Notes: a model not told the origin generated them from the sequence alone. DNA of 64,000 bases from Burkholderiaceae bacterium DAT-1 (GCA_019084025.1 JAHRBI010000001.1:372001-436000), one strand, 5' to 3'; numbered from the stretch's first letter, positions 38,556 through 47,968 are shown. Numbers and translations: made by a program.

Positions 38556-40280
38556 TCAGTCGTTCAGATCCGCCAGCAATTCGCGCACGCGGCCGGAGTC
38601 TTCCGCCCGCTGGATACGGCTCGCCAGCGAACCCATAGAGGTCAGGTCCGTTTTCAGGATGACTTGTTTTACATTCAGCAACTGGGCGGGATGCATCGAA
38701 AAACTGCGCAATCCCAGCGCCAGTAAGAGACGTGTCAGGTTTGGATCGCCCGCCGTTTCACCGCAAACCGATACGGGCTTGCCCAACCGGTCGGCCGTGT
38801 GAATGACGTGGCGAATCAGATGCAGCACCGCCGGATGCAGCGGATCATACAGATTGGCCACCGCATCGTCGCAACGATCGACGGCCAGGGTGTACTGGAT
38901 CAGATCGTTGGTACCAATCGACACGAAATCAAGCTTTTTCAGGAAGTGCGAGATCGATAGTGCCGCAGCCGGCACTTCAATCATGCCACCTAATTGCAGC
39001 TCGCCAAAATCCACTCCATCGTCCCGCAGAGACTCGCGGGCTTCTTCAAGGTGGAACTGGATCTGGCTGATTTCGTGGATGCCAGAGAGCATCGGCACCA
39101 GCATTTTCAGCGGGCCGAATTTCGCCGCACGCAGCATGGCGCGCAGCTGAGTGCGGAACATCACCGGCTCGGACAGACACAGGCGCACACCGGTCATTCC
39201 CAGCGCCGGATTGGGACTGGCGTTGTGATCGGCCCACTTGGGCATTTTGTCGCGACCCAGATCGACCGTCCGGATGGTGACAGGCTTGCCCTGCATCCCT
39301 TCCATGACGGCGCGATAGGCATTGAATTGTTCTTCTTCGCTCGGCAGATCATCGCGCCCGAGAAACAGAAATTCGGACCGGAACAGACCCACGCCGGCCG
39401 CACCATGTTCCAGCGCATGCTCACAATCAGCGGCCGATTCGATATTGGCCAGTACTTCAACCTTGGTACCATCCAACGTAATCGCCTCGGTCTTTTTCAG
39501 ACTCTTGAGGCGCTTTTTTTCCTGCAGATGGTTTGCCTGCTTGCGGCGATATTCTTCGAGGATGGTTTCGCTGGGGTCAACAATGACCACGCCAGCCGAG
39601 CCATCCACAATGATGGTTTCTTCGTCGCGAATCAACTGGCGCGCATTGTGCAACGCCAGAATCGACGGAATATCCAGACTACGGCCGAGAATAGCCGTAT
39701 GCGAGGTTGGACCGCCGACATCGGTCAGGAAAGCAGCAAACTCTGATTGCTTGAACAGCACCATATCTGCCGGGCTGAGATCATGGGCAATCAGAATGCA
39801 ATGACGACTATCGTCAGGTGCCACAAAGCGCGTGCCGTGACGACCGTCGAGTGATTTCTGGATCCGTTCGATCACCTGAATCACATCGTTGCGGCGTTCG
39901 CGCAGGTATTCTTCTTCAATTTCGTCGAACTGCGCCAGCAGGCGATCCTGCTGCAGCTTGAGCGCCCATTCGGCATTGCAATGATGCTCGGCAATGATGT
40001 CGCGTGGTTCGCGCGAAATGGTGTGATCATTGAGCAGCATCACATGCAGGGACAGGAAGGCGCCCAGTTCGGTCGGGGCATTCTCCGGGATCGAGCCCCA
40101 GAGCATTTCCAGTTCCTTGCGCGTAACACGGATGGCCGCGTCAAAGCGTGCCAGTTCCGCCGGAATCTCGCGTTCCTCGATATCGTAGTGTGCGACTTCA
40201 AGATCGGTATGTGAAATCAGATGGGCTCGCCCGATCGCGATGCCACCACCAATCCCGATACCGTGCAGGGTGATCGCCAT
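38556..40280 (-). CDS. ptsI: Phosphoenolpyruvate-protein phosphotransferase (PTS enzyme I)
   Basis: Enzyme I takes phosphate from phosphoenolpyruvate and passes it to HPr. The phospho-His is His194 in GGPTSHTAILGRS; the PEP-binding barrel shows GVGLFRSEFLFL, RTVDLGRDK and, near the end, SVCGETAGDP. The 574 residues are the usual length. It follows ptsH by 14 bases. No sugar permease is nearby, so the relay may regulate rather than import. Confidence 0.97.
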   Translation of the reverse strand: MAITLHGIGIGGGIAIGRAHLISHTDLEVAHYDIEEREIPAELARFDAAIRVTRKELEMLWGSIPENAPTELGAFLSLHVMLLNDHTISREPRDIIAEHHCNAEWALKLQQDRLLAQFDEIEEEYLRERRNDVIQVIERIQKSLDGRHGTRFVAPDDSRHCILIAHDLSPADMVLFKQSEFAAFLTDVGGPTSHTAILGRSLDIPSILALHNARQLIRDEETIIVDGSAGVVIVDPSETILEEYRRKQANHLQEKKRLKSLKKTEAITLDGTKVEVLANIESAADCEHALEHGAAGVGLFRSEFLFLGRDDLPSEEEQFNAYRAVMEGMQGKPVTIRTVDLGRDKMPKWADHNASPNPALGMTGVRLCLSEPVMFRTQLRAMLRAAKFGPLKMLVPMLSGIHEISQIQFHLEEARESLRDDGVDFGELQLGGMIEVPAAALSISHFLKKLDFVSIGTNDLIQYTLAVDRCDDAVANLYDPLHPAVLHLIRHVIHTADRLGKPVSVCGETAGDPNLTRLLLALGLRSFSMHPAQLLNVKQVILKTDLTSMGSLASRIQRAEDSGRVRELLADLND

Positions 40281-40294
40281 ATCGCCGCTGCGCC

Positions 40295-40564
40295 TTATTC
40301 AGATTCGTCAAAACGATTGGCAATGAGCCCCAGCAACGCCTCCATGGCCTCATCTTCATCCGGGCCATTGGTTTCCAGCTCGACGCGGGCGCCCTTGGCT
40401 GCTGCCAGCATCATGACACCCATAATACTTTTTGCATTGACGCGCTTGCCGTTGCGGCTCAGCCAGACTTCGCAATTAAATTTGCTCGCCAACTGAGTGA
40501 GCTTGCTGGATGCCCGGGCATGCAGGCCCAGCTTGTTGATAATGTCGGCTTCACGCTTTTGCAT
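40295..40564 (-). CDS. ptsH: HPr phosphocarrier protein
   Basis: HPr carries phosphate between enzyme I and EIIA. The phosphorylation site is His15 (KLGLHARAS) and a Ser46 regulatory position (AKSIMGVM) is present, matching an HPr that HPr kinase could modify; no hprK lies in the window. It has 89 residues and sits between the EIIA gene and ptsI. Confidence 0.97.
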   Translation of the reverse strand: MQKREADIINKLGLHARASSKLTQLASKFNCEVWLSRNGKRVNAKSIMGVMMLAAAKGARVELETNGPDEDEAMEALLGLIANRFDESE

Positions 40565-40613
40565 GGATGCATTCCTGTTTAACGAATTGCTATGTGTTGC
40601 GTTTGTTCTGTGC

Positions 40614-41027
40614 TTAATCCAGACCCAGCTCTCGGGCGATGGGTGGCAGCATATACATCACCCCTTCCAACCCGCCCGTCACGGCCTTGCTTACCGTCAC
40701 TTCAATGGCTTCATGGCTGTAACAGATTGCGCGAACCAGCATGGGTAGATTAACGCCCGCAACCGCTTCCACCTTGCCGGGCTTGATCAGCTTGTAGGCA
40801 ACGTTTGCAGGTGTTCCGCCATAAATATCGGTCAGGATCACCACCCCGGATCCATCATCCAGTTCATTGACCAGCGCCTCGGCGCGGCGACGGGCCTCAT
40901 CGGGATCGTCATGGCGATTGATGGCCAGATGGCGCAAATTGGGCAGGGGGCGACCGAGCACGTGTGCCGCACATTCGGCATAGCTCTCCCCGAGACCGTA
41001 GTGTGTGATCAATAGAATTCCGACCAT
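40614..41027 (-). CDS. PTS system EIIA, mannose/fructose-family
   Basis: A 137-residue domain of the mannose-type EIIA: MVGILLITHYGLG with active His9, then GVVILTDIYGGTPANVA. The ATG at 41027 aligns with the family; an ATG nine bases upstream is less likely. It heads an EIIA-HPr-EI row common in beta- and alphaproteobacteria, where the relay is thought to regulate carbon or LPS metabolism without a matching permease. A TAGAAT -10-like sequence lies upstream on the minus strand (41069-41064), without a good -35. Confidence 0.92.
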   Translation of the reverse strand: MVGILLITHYGLGESYAECAAHVLGRPLPNLRHLAINRHDDPDEARRRAEALVNELDDGSGVVILTDIYGGTPANVAYKLIKPGKVEAVAGVNLPMLVRAICYSHEAIEVTVSKAVTGGLEGVMYMLPPIARELGLD

Positions 41028-41382
41028 AACCCTCATCCTGCGCGATTTCCGCGCATCTCCCTTATTCTAGCCCACGAAAACAGGACTTGGCGCATCGCAA
41101 CCGCTTGTACTGTCACAAATCACACCCGCGTTGCAGCTGCGCAGCATACATGAGCTACCCACCGGTATCACACCGCCTTGCAAAAACATTTGTAATCAAT
41201 CCTATCCAATCACCCACACCATCAATCACTGATATCTCGTAGTTTGATGGCGCTCGTCCACCTCAGACACATGCACAAATGTCACTACATCGCGAAATTC
41301 AGCGGGCAATTTGCGAGATTCAATTGCCATCGTGCACCGCAGCATCGAATAATAGCCGACCCTGCACGCGAGTTTATCGATC
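41028..41382. other. 355-base divergent intergenic region between the EIIA gene and proB
   Basis: It carries a -10-like TAGAAT on the minus strand (41069-41064) for the PTS row and the proB promoter candidate at 41324-41353. No obgE, often beside proB, is present here, and no coding frame with support was seen. Confidence 0.4.
41324..41353 (+). promoter_or_regulatory. Possible promoter of proB
   Basis: TTGCCA (41324-41329) and AATAAT (41348-41353) are spaced by 18 bases. The predicted leader is about 25 bases. Confidence 0.4.
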
Positions 41383-42498
41383 ATGTCCGTTATCCAGTCT
41401 GCCCAGCGCATTGTCGTCAAAGTCGGTTCCAGCCTTGTTACCAATGAGGGCCGAGGACTGGATCATGCTGCGCTGGCGCGCTGGGCCAGCGAGATTGCCA
41501 GCCTGACGCGGGCAGGCAAACAGATTGTATTGGTCAGCTCCGGCGCGATTGCCGAAGGACTGGCAAGACTGGGCTGGGCGAAACGTCCGAGTGCCGTGCA
41601 CGAACTACAGGCTGCCGCAGCCGTCGGACAAATGGGGCTGATCGAAGCCTACGAGCGATGTTTCCGCGAGCATGGTCTGAAAACGGCACAAGTGTTACTG
41701 ACCCACGAAGATCTGGCCGACCGCACCCGCTATCTCAATGCACGTACCACACTCACTACGCTGCTGGGACTGGGCGTCATCCCCATCATCAATGAAAATG
41801 ACACCGTAGCCACTGATGAAATCCGCTTTGGTGACAACGATACGCTGGGTGCGCTGGTCACTAATCTCGTTGATGGCGATGCCCTGATCATCCTGACCGA
41901 CCAGTCTGGCCTCTATACCGCCGACCCGCGCAAGCATCCGGATGCCACACTGGTCAGCGAAGCGATCGCAGGTACACCCGAGCTTGAGGCCATGGCTGGC
42001 GGCGCCGGTTCCAGCGTGGGCACGGGCGGCATGTATACCAAGATCATCGCGGCCAAACGCGCAGCGCGTAGTGGTGCTCATACTGTGATTGCCAGCGGTC
42101 GCGAGGCGCAGGTATTAAGTCGCCTGGCATCTGGCGAATCCATCGGCACGCAACTACTGGCCGGACAAACCCGCATCACCGCGCGGAAAAACTGGCTGGC
42201 AGATCATCTGCAGGCATGTGGTCATGTGGAACTGGATGCCGGTGCAGTCAAAGCGCTACGCGAACAGGGTACCAGCCTGCTGCCCATCGGCATTCGCAGC
42301 GTGAGCGGCGAATTTGCTCGCGGCGACATGATTCGCTGTGTAGATCAGACTGGCACTGAAATCGCACGCGGCCTGAGTAATTACGCCGCCGCGGATGCCC
42401 GCCGCATCGCTGGCGTGCCCTCGCAACGCATCGAGGCGATTCTGGGTTATGTTGACGAAGCCGAGCTGATCCACCGCGACAACCTGATAGTGCTCTAA
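41383..42498 (+). CDS. proB: Glutamate 5-kinase
   Basis: ProB phosphorylates glutamate, the first step of proline synthesis. Amino-acid-kinase motifs [38 protein letters not shown] and [12 protein letters not shown] are present; the C-terminal part (about residues 275-365) is a PUA domain. The length of 371 residues is standard. proA is not nearby. The start follows a short leader without a strong ribosome-binding site. Confidence 0.97.
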   Translation: MSVIQSAQRIVVKVGSSLVTNEGRGLDHAALARWASEIASLTRAGKQIVLVSSGAIAEGLARLGWAKRPSAVHELQAAAAVGQMGLIEAYERCFREHGLKTAQVLLTHEDLADRTRYLNARTTLTTLLGLGVIPIINENDTVATDEIRFGDNDTLGALVTNLVDGDALIILTDQSGLYTADPRKHPDATLVSEAIAGTPELEAMAGGAGSSVGTGGMYTKIIAAKRAARSGAHTVIASGREAQVLSRLASGESIGTQLLAGQTRITARKNWLADHLQACGHVELDAGAVKALREQGTSLLPIGIRSVSGEFARGDMIRCVDQTGTEIARGLSNYAAADARRIAGVPSQRIEAILGYVDEAELIHRDNLIVL

Positions 42499-42577
42499 GT
42501 CTGGCGATTGCACGCGATTGGCGTATCATGCGCGCCCCGACCTACAATGAAGCACTGACGTGCACACAGGAACACCC

Positions 42578-42769
42578 ATGAGCGAGCAAAGCGGCACTCC
42601 GGTCAAACGATGTATCAAATGCGGTTCGGCCGGCGAACTGACCAAGGCGGGTTCGCGCCGTTTCTGGGTACAGTGTGCCCGCTTCGGCAAGAACGGCAAC
42701 TGCAACCAGATTGGCGCGCAGGAAGACAACAAGAAGGACGCAGTCAGCCGCTGGAATGCGATTAACTGA
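42578..42769 (+). CDS. Small zinc-ribbon protein resembling Lar-type restriction alleviation proteins
   Basis: The 63 residues have CIKCG, then WVQC and a fourth Cys eight residues on (CARFGKNGNC), and end DAVSRWNAIN. The pattern CxxC ... C ... AxxxWN is that of the Lar-like zinc-ribbon family of phage and chromosomal proteins, although the second knuckle is enlarged. The ATG at 42578 has AGGA upstream. It stands alone after proB, in front of the terminator shared with the DUF3141 gene. The function is open; the Lar likeness is from pattern only. Confidence 0.65.
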   Translation: MSEQSGTPVKRCIKCGSAGELTKAGSRRFWVQCARFGKNGNCNQIGAQEDNKKDAVSRWNAIN

Positions 42770-42776
42770 CCGCTGC

Positions 42777-42817
42777 AGAAAAAGAATGCGGCAGGGGCAA
42801 CCACCGGTCGCCCCTGC
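42777..42817 (-). terminator. Rho-independent terminator after the DUF3141 gene, perhaps bidirectional
   Basis: A perfect 8-bp stem (GCAGGGGC / GCCCCTGC) with an 11-base loop; on the minus strand a TTCTTTTTCT tract follows. Confidence 0.75.
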
Positions 42818-42826
42818 ACAGGCAGC

Positions 42827-45322
42827 TTAGGCCGCTGGTGCCTTTTTCGCACGCGGGGCACGTGCCGGCTTAACCAGCTCTGCTGAAGCGGCAACTGGCG
42901 AAGCTGCGACAACCGGCTGCACCGTTTCAGTCACAACCTTTTCCACTTTCGTAGCCACCTTGCGCGGCGCAGCAGGCTTCTTTGTGGCCGGCTTTGCCGT
43001 CGCTGCCTTTGCTGCGACAGGTTTAGCGCCCGCAGCCTTCACCGGCGCAGGCTTGCTGGCCGACACCACTTTTACCTGCCCTGCACCCTGTGCACCCAGC
43101 ACTATTTCCTTCAGATGCACCAGCTTCTGCTCATCTTCGGGGTGCGGCTTGCCATCGGCGCGCACAATCGCCTCAATATGCGACAGGAACTCGGCGCGAT
43201 CCACGCCTGCTTCATCCAGCATATGCGGAATGGCCTTAAGCGCGGCTTCCTGATTGTAGGCCAGCACCACCGTCTGATCATGCAGCAGTTGCTTGAACTC
43301 TCGCGCCCCCATCACACTGAGTGAGGGATAGTTGTGACGCAACTGGCGGATCAGTGCGAAAGCGCGTGCATCAAAGGCGCGATCGAGCAGACCCGCATAC
43401 AGGATACAGCGCGTACCCGCCGCACCTAGTCCGCCGGTTTCGATATGCGACGCCACCCATTCACGCGCACGTGCTGACTCAGCCTCACGCAGTAGATCAC
43501 GGCCCATGCGGCGGCGCTTATTGCCCTCGCCTGCATCCATGCCCAGCCAGGCCTGCAGCACCGGATTGCCAAAGGTACGCATAAACCATTGCTCAGTCGC
43601 ATGATCGCGCGCATCGCGCCAAGCATTTAAACCTTCCACTACCTGATCGGCCAGCCCTTCCTGCATTTTCAGGAAGGGATTGTCTTCGTTCACCTGATGG
43701 CGATTTTCGCGAATGACCTTGGCCTGCTCGGCAATCGAGCGCATCCATGGATTGCGGTCTGAAAACAGCGAATATCGCACACGATGCGCACTGTTCTTAC
43801 GGTTCAGTTCAGCCGTCGCCGTCGTACCCAATACCTTCACCCACGGACGCAGGAATTGCTTGTAGAGCGCATTGTTCACGCGCGACAGACGCGACACCGC
43901 ATTGAAGCGATCATCATCTTCCGGCAGGTTTTCCACCAGCGGGCGCAAATCCGCCAGCTTGCGACGCTCGAAGCGGGCGACGTAATTGCTGGAGACCAGA
44001 TCAGCATTGACTGTATCGTCGGTGCGCTCCTGAATCACCAGCTCGTACAAGCCTGGCGACAGCACATCGATCAGATCAATATTGCGGGCAAAACCATCGT
44101 GATGTTTGGTAGCGACCTTGGCCGAGACAAAAATGCCGAGGTGGCCGATCGTATCGTGCAGGGTGTAGATGATGGTGCGGCCGGTCTCCAGCAGCTCCTT
44201 GTCTGACCCATACACATCGAGAATCCAGCCGAGTGCCTGCGGCGGCGGCGTGATGTTATCGCCCATCGAGCAGAACACCACCACCGGCGAAGTGATATTG
44301 CGCAGATCAACCCGAATACCGTCGCTGGTGATCAACTCGCCACTAGACAATTTGTTGCCGACGAACAGCTCATCGGTGATGTACTGGATTTCTTCGCCGT
44401 TGAGCAATACCGGATTGCCCCACCACTTCTCGAAGTCGAGATAGCGCTGGTCTTCCGTGTCGATCTTGGAGAACAGCTCGTAGTTTTTCTTGAAAAAGGT
44501 GTTCGCCGGATTCAGGCCTTCAAAATTCTGTACCAGCATGGCGCCATCAAACTTGCCGCCACCGAGATCATTGGCCAGTGCAGTGAGCCATGTACCACCC
44601 AGCATGCCGCCGTGATAGCGCATGGGATTCTTGCCGCGATAGCCCGCCCAGTACGACAGCGGCGCACCCGACAGAATGATTGGCCCGGACAGATCCGGCT
44701 GCATGGCATTGGCCATCATGATCTGCCAGCCCGCCTGACAGTTACCAATCAGACAGGGCTTGCCATCAGCATCCGCGTGCAGCTCTTTTACCTTTTCGAT
44801 GAAAGCAATTTCGGCACGACAGACGTCTTCCACGGTCTGCCCCGGCATCGGATCGACCATGAAGCCCACGAAATAGCATGGATGACCCGCAGACAGAGCC
44901 ATACCGATCTGGCTATCGTGCTTCATGCCGCCAATACCCGGACCATGCCCGGCGCGCGGGTCGAACACGATAAAGGGTCGACGCTGCGGCTCGATCACAT
45001 CGGTCGGGCGCGGCTTGATGCGCATCAGGCCGTAGTTCACCGGGCGCGGCAGCTGACGACCATCGACAATGATTTCGTATTCGAAGCCGAGCACATTTAG
45101 CGCAGCCTTCTCAGCCCCGGCTTCGAACTGATTACCGCGCTGGCGCAGCACATCGAGAAACAGTACTGTCCGCTCCCAGAAATCCTGAGCATATTGCTGG
45201 TACGCCATCGGCGCCGACCAGAAAGGCGCCATCTGCGTGAGTAGCTCGGCCCCCTTGTTCATCTGGAAAGGCGGCATCCACGGCATGCCGGAAAATGGAA
45301 AACCAGACGTACGATCACTCAT
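42827..45322 (-). CDS. DUF3141 protein, PHA-synthase-like alpha/beta hydrolase with basic tail
   Basis: The 831-residue protein has an alpha/beta-hydrolase core (about residues 80-420). The nucleophile box reads IGNCQAGW with Cys195, like the GxCxG box of polyhydroxyalkanoate synthases; Asp355 (CSMGDNITPP) and His394 (TIGHLG) complete a likely triad. A helical middle (about 430-660) follows, a TerB-like segment (about 670-745, EFLSHIEAIVRADGKPHPED shortened: HIEAIVRADGK), and an Ala/Lys/Pro-rich tail (about 745-831) like histone H1 or phasin tails. It lies 152 bases after bdhA on the same strand. Enzyme activity is unproved; a role in PHA or acyl-CoA metabolism is inferred. Confidence 0.85.
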   Translation of the reverse strand: MSDRTSGFPFSGMPWMPPFQMNKGAELLTQMAPFWSAPMAYQQYAQDFWERTVLFLDVLRQRGNQFEAGAEKAALNVLGFEYEIIVDGRQLPRPVNYGLMRIKPRPTDVIEPQRRPFIVFDPRAGHGPGIGGMKHDSQIGMALSAGHPCYFVGFMVDPMPGQTVEDVCRAEIAFIEKVKELHADADGKPCLIGNCQAGWQIMMANAMQPDLSGPIILSGAPLSYWAGYRGKNPMRYHGGMLGGTWLTALANDLGGGKFDGAMLVQNFEGLNPANTFFKKNYELFSKIDTEDQRYLDFEKWWGNPVLLNGEEIQYITDELFVGNKLSSGELITSDGIRVDLRNITSPVVVFCSMGDNITPPPQALGWILDVYGSDKELLETGRTIIYTLHDTIGHLGIFVSAKVATKHHDGFARNIDLIDVLSPGLYELVIQERTDDTVNADLVSSNYVARFERRKLADLRPLVENLPEDDDRFNAVSRLSRVNNALYKQFLRPWVKVLGTTATAELNRKNSAHRVRYSLFSDRNPWMRSIAEQAKVIRENRHQVNEDNPFLKMQEGLADQVVEGLNAWRDARDHATEQWFMRTFGNPVLQAWLGMDAGEGNKRRRMGRDLLREAESARAREWVASHIETGGLGAAGTRCILYAGLLDRAFDARAFALIRQLRHNYPSLSVMGAREFKQLLHDQTVVLAYNQEAALKAIPHMLDEAGVDRAEFLSHIEAIVRADGKPHPEDEQKLVHLKEIVLGAQGAGQVKVVSASKPAPVKAAGAKPVAAKAATAKPATKKPAAPRKVATKVEKVVTETVQPVVAASPVAASAELVKPARAPRAKKAPAA

Positions 45323-45474
45323 GACTCAACTCCAAGGGGACACATGGTCACGCTTCTGACGGCCATGCCCGGCTGATTGTGCACACGCACATTAAATTCG
45401 TTATAGCCCCAAAACCGGAACCAGCCCGACACAAGTCAATGTTTGCGCGGGGAAAATCTTGAATCTTTTCTTAC

Positions 45475-46257
45475 TTACTGTGCTGTCCAGCCACCATCCA
45501 TCGACAGGATGGCGCCGGTCATTGACGCCGCGCCCTCACTGCAGAGGAAAGTCGCCAGCGACGCCACTTCGCCAATCTGTACAAACTTCTTGGTCGGCTG
45601 GGCCGCCAGCATCACCTGATCAATCACCTGCTGCTCGGTCAGGCCGCGCGCCTTGGCGGTATCGGGAATCTGCTTCTCGACCAGCGGCGTCCATACATAG
45701 CCGGGGCAGATGGCGTTCACGGTAATGCCCTGTGTCGCCACTTCGAGTGCAACCGTCTTGGTGAAGCCTGCTACACCGTGCTTGGCGGCAACATAGGCCG
45801 ACTTGAACGGGGACGCTACCAGTGCATGCGCGGAGGCAATATTCACCACCCGCCCCCAGCCCTTTGCCTTCATGCCGGGCAGCGCCAGACGCGTGGTATG
45901 GAAGACGGCATTCAGATTCAGCGCGATGATGGCGTTCCACTTATCAACCGGAAAACTATCCACCGGCGACACAAACTGGATGCCGGCATTGTTGACCAGC
46001 ACATCAATCGAATCATGGCGCGACAGCGCAGTGGCAAACATGGCCTCGATCTCGTCCGCCTTGCTCAGGTCAGCCGCGATATGGCTAGCTGTGATACCGA
46101 AGCGAGTCTGCAGATCCTGCACCTGCGCGGCAATGTCCACCGCCTCGCCAAATCCGTTCAGCGCGATATTCGCGCCCTGCGCGGCGAGCGCTTCGGCAAT
46201 GCCTTTGCCAATGCCGCTGGTTGAACCGGTAATCAACGCTGTTTTGCCACGCAACAT
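45475..46257 (-). CDS. bdhA: 3-hydroxybutyrate dehydrogenase (short-chain dehydrogenase)
   Basis: The enzyme interconverts (R)-3-hydroxybutyrate and acetoacetate with NAD, in PHB breakdown. SDR features: TGSTSGIGKGIA (cofactor), NNAGIQF, Ser of NIASAHALVASP and the YVAAK catalytic pair, then the family-typical PGYVWTPLVEKQIPD. At 260 residues it matches BdhA. The neighbouring PHA-synthase-like gene supports a storage-polymer role. Confidence 0.93.
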   Translation of the reverse strand: MLRGKTALITGSTSGIGKGIAEALAAQGANIALNGFGEAVDIAAQVQDLQTRFGITASHIAADLSKADEIEAMFATALSRHDSIDVLVNNAGIQFVSPVDSFPVDKWNAIIALNLNAVFHTTRLALPGMKAKGWGRVVNIASAHALVASPFKSAYVAAKHGVAGFTKTVALEVATQGITVNAICPGYVWTPLVEKQIPDTAKARGLTEQQVIDQVMLAAQPTKKFVQIGEVASLATFLCSEGAASMTGAILSMDGGWTAQ

Positions 46258-46361
46258 GTCAAACTCCAGAAGTCAGAAGTGAAATGGGCGCCGCCCATAC
46301 TCGGCATGATAGTCCACCCTGTCATGATCACCTAATCAGACTGCGAAATGATGACGCACTG

Positions 46362-46397
46362 CAACAAAAATGCCGCTATCTCAAGCAGATAGCGGCA
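46362..46397 (-). terminator. Rho-independent terminator after the thioredoxin-fold gene
   Basis: A perfect 11-bp stem (TGCCGCTATCT / AGATAGCGGCA, 5-base loop) followed on the minus strand by TTTTTGTT; it lies 36 bases after the stop. Confidence 0.9.
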
Positions 46398-46432
46398 CGG
46401 GCGTGCAACTAGGCACATCGATCGGTCATCGA

Positions 46433-47968
46433 TCAGGCTTGCGGCTTTTTCAGCAGACCTTCACAGCTGGCGCGCTGGGGATCATTTGCCGGGAGACGGG
46501 TGCACACATCACCCAGTTTCACCAGCACGCGTTTCACTACGGCCTCATGCTGGCCATCTTTGCTCCAGCCGCGCAGCTTATCGACCAGCTTCTTCATGGA
46601 ACGCTGACTGCGCTCGTAAAAGGCGCTCTTGGCCTTTTCGGCATCAGCCACCACAGCCAGCGATGCCTTCTCAACGCGTGCTTCATCCTGCGGTGCCAGT
46701 TCTACAATATTGCCGACGTAATTCGAGCCCCATTGCAGACGGGTGGCCTCGCCAACCGAAGCATCGTAGGCCTTGCCGTACCAGTCCAGCGCACCGACCT
46801 TATCGCCACGCAGCTTGGCGTTCGAGGCCAGAATCTGCATGTGGTAGTAGGGCGAATGCGACTTCTTCAATTCGGCCAGCAACAGCGTATCGGATTCTTT
46901 CACCAGACCGGCATCTGTCAGCAGATGACCTGCGCTGGCGATCACGGCCTGACGTTCGTAGCCATTGGTGGTCTTTTTGTCGGCAGCATCCACAGTCTTG
47001 CGCACATTGGCGACCACGGCTGCGGGCAGATCATCCTTGCCAGACTGCAGACGCACCAGCGCCAGCTTGGTGGACAGCGCATCCAGACGATCCGCTGTGG
47101 AGAAGGTCGGATCAGCCGTCAGCGTATCCAGCGCCTTTTCCCATTTTGCGGCAAGCTGTTTTCGCTGCGCGCCTTCTGCAGTCACCTGCTCGATAATCGG
47201 TTCGGCCAGATTGGCGATGATATCGGATTGACCCTTCACGCGCTTGGCGTCAGCCAGCAGCGTCTCAATCCCAGCCAGCGTTGCAGCTTTGTCGAAAGCG
47301 ATGGTCTGTTTTCGACCTGCTGCGATAGCCAGCGCTTTGAGTTGCAGACGTGTCGCGGCATAGCTGGTTTTTACCGGCGATTTGCTGGCCAGCGCCTGCA
47401 GGGTATCGGCCAGTTTGTCGGCAGCGACCAGTTGCGCTTCATCGCCATCCCACGAGTAATCCGCCAGTAGCTGCCAGTCCTGCTCGGCCAGCTTGTCGCC
47501 CTTCAGAGCAGATGCCAGCAGGGCTTTCACCGGACGCGATGTCCGCAGCGCTGCGCTCAGGGCACGCACGTAACGCTCGCCATCGACTTCGCCCGGCAGA
47601 CGCGTCACTTCCGTGCCATCCGGCTTGAACAGAATCATGGTCGGGTAGCCAACCACCTTGAATTTGGAGGCCAGCTTCTGTGCGTCAGGGCTATCCCCGT
47701 CCAAGAATACCGGCACAAACTGACGGGTGCGCGCGATAAAATCCTGACGATTGAAGATGGTGGCCTTCACCTGATTGCATGGCGGGCACCACACCGCGCC
47801 CCAGTACAGGAACAAAGGCTTATTGCTGGCTTTGGCCTCGGCAAACGCTGCTTCCACATTGCCCTGACGCCACTCGATACCGGGCGGAAGAGCATGCGTG
47901 GCGGCCTGTTCGGCGGCAAATGCAGCGGAGGAAAGCGCAAGGGCAAGCAGGACGGGGCGCAGGTTCAT
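46433..47968 (-). CDS. Large periplasmic thioredoxin-fold protein with helical repeat region
   Basis: A signal peptide (about 1-19) precedes a thioredoxin domain with the active site WGAVWCPPCNQ (Cys61, Cys64) and the cis-Pro segment VVGYPTMILF. About 360 further residues are mostly helical, Ala/Lys/Leu-rich, probably TPR-like, without a named domain. The CPPC site and export suggest a periplasmic disulfide reductase or DsbD-like partner. The start at 47968 replaces an upstream in-frame GTG that lacks a ribosome-binding site. It has its own terminator. Confidence 0.83.
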   Translation of the reverse strand: MNLRPVLLALALSSAAFAAEQAATHALPPGIEWRQGNVEAAFAEAKASNKPLFLYWGAVWCPPCNQVKATIFNRQDFIARTRQFVPVFLDGDSPDAQKLASKFKVVGYPTMILFKPDGTEVTRLPGEVDGERYVRALSAALRTSRPVKALLASALKGDKLAEQDWQLLADYSWDGDEAQLVAADKLADTLQALASKSPVKTSYAATRLQLKALAIAAGRKQTIAFDKAATLAGIETLLADAKRVKGQSDIIANLAEPIIEQVTAEGAQRKQLAAKWEKALDTLTADPTFSTADRLDALSTKLALVRLQSGKDDLPAAVVANVRKTVDAADKKTTNGYERQAVIASAGHLLTDAGLVKESDTLLLAELKKSHSPYYHMQILASNAKLRGDKVGALDWYGKAYDASVGEATRLQWGSNYVGNIVELAPQDEARVEKASLAVVADAEKAKSAFYERSQRSMKKLVDKLRGWSKDGQHEAVVKRVLVKLGDVCTRLPANDPQRASCEGLLKKPQA

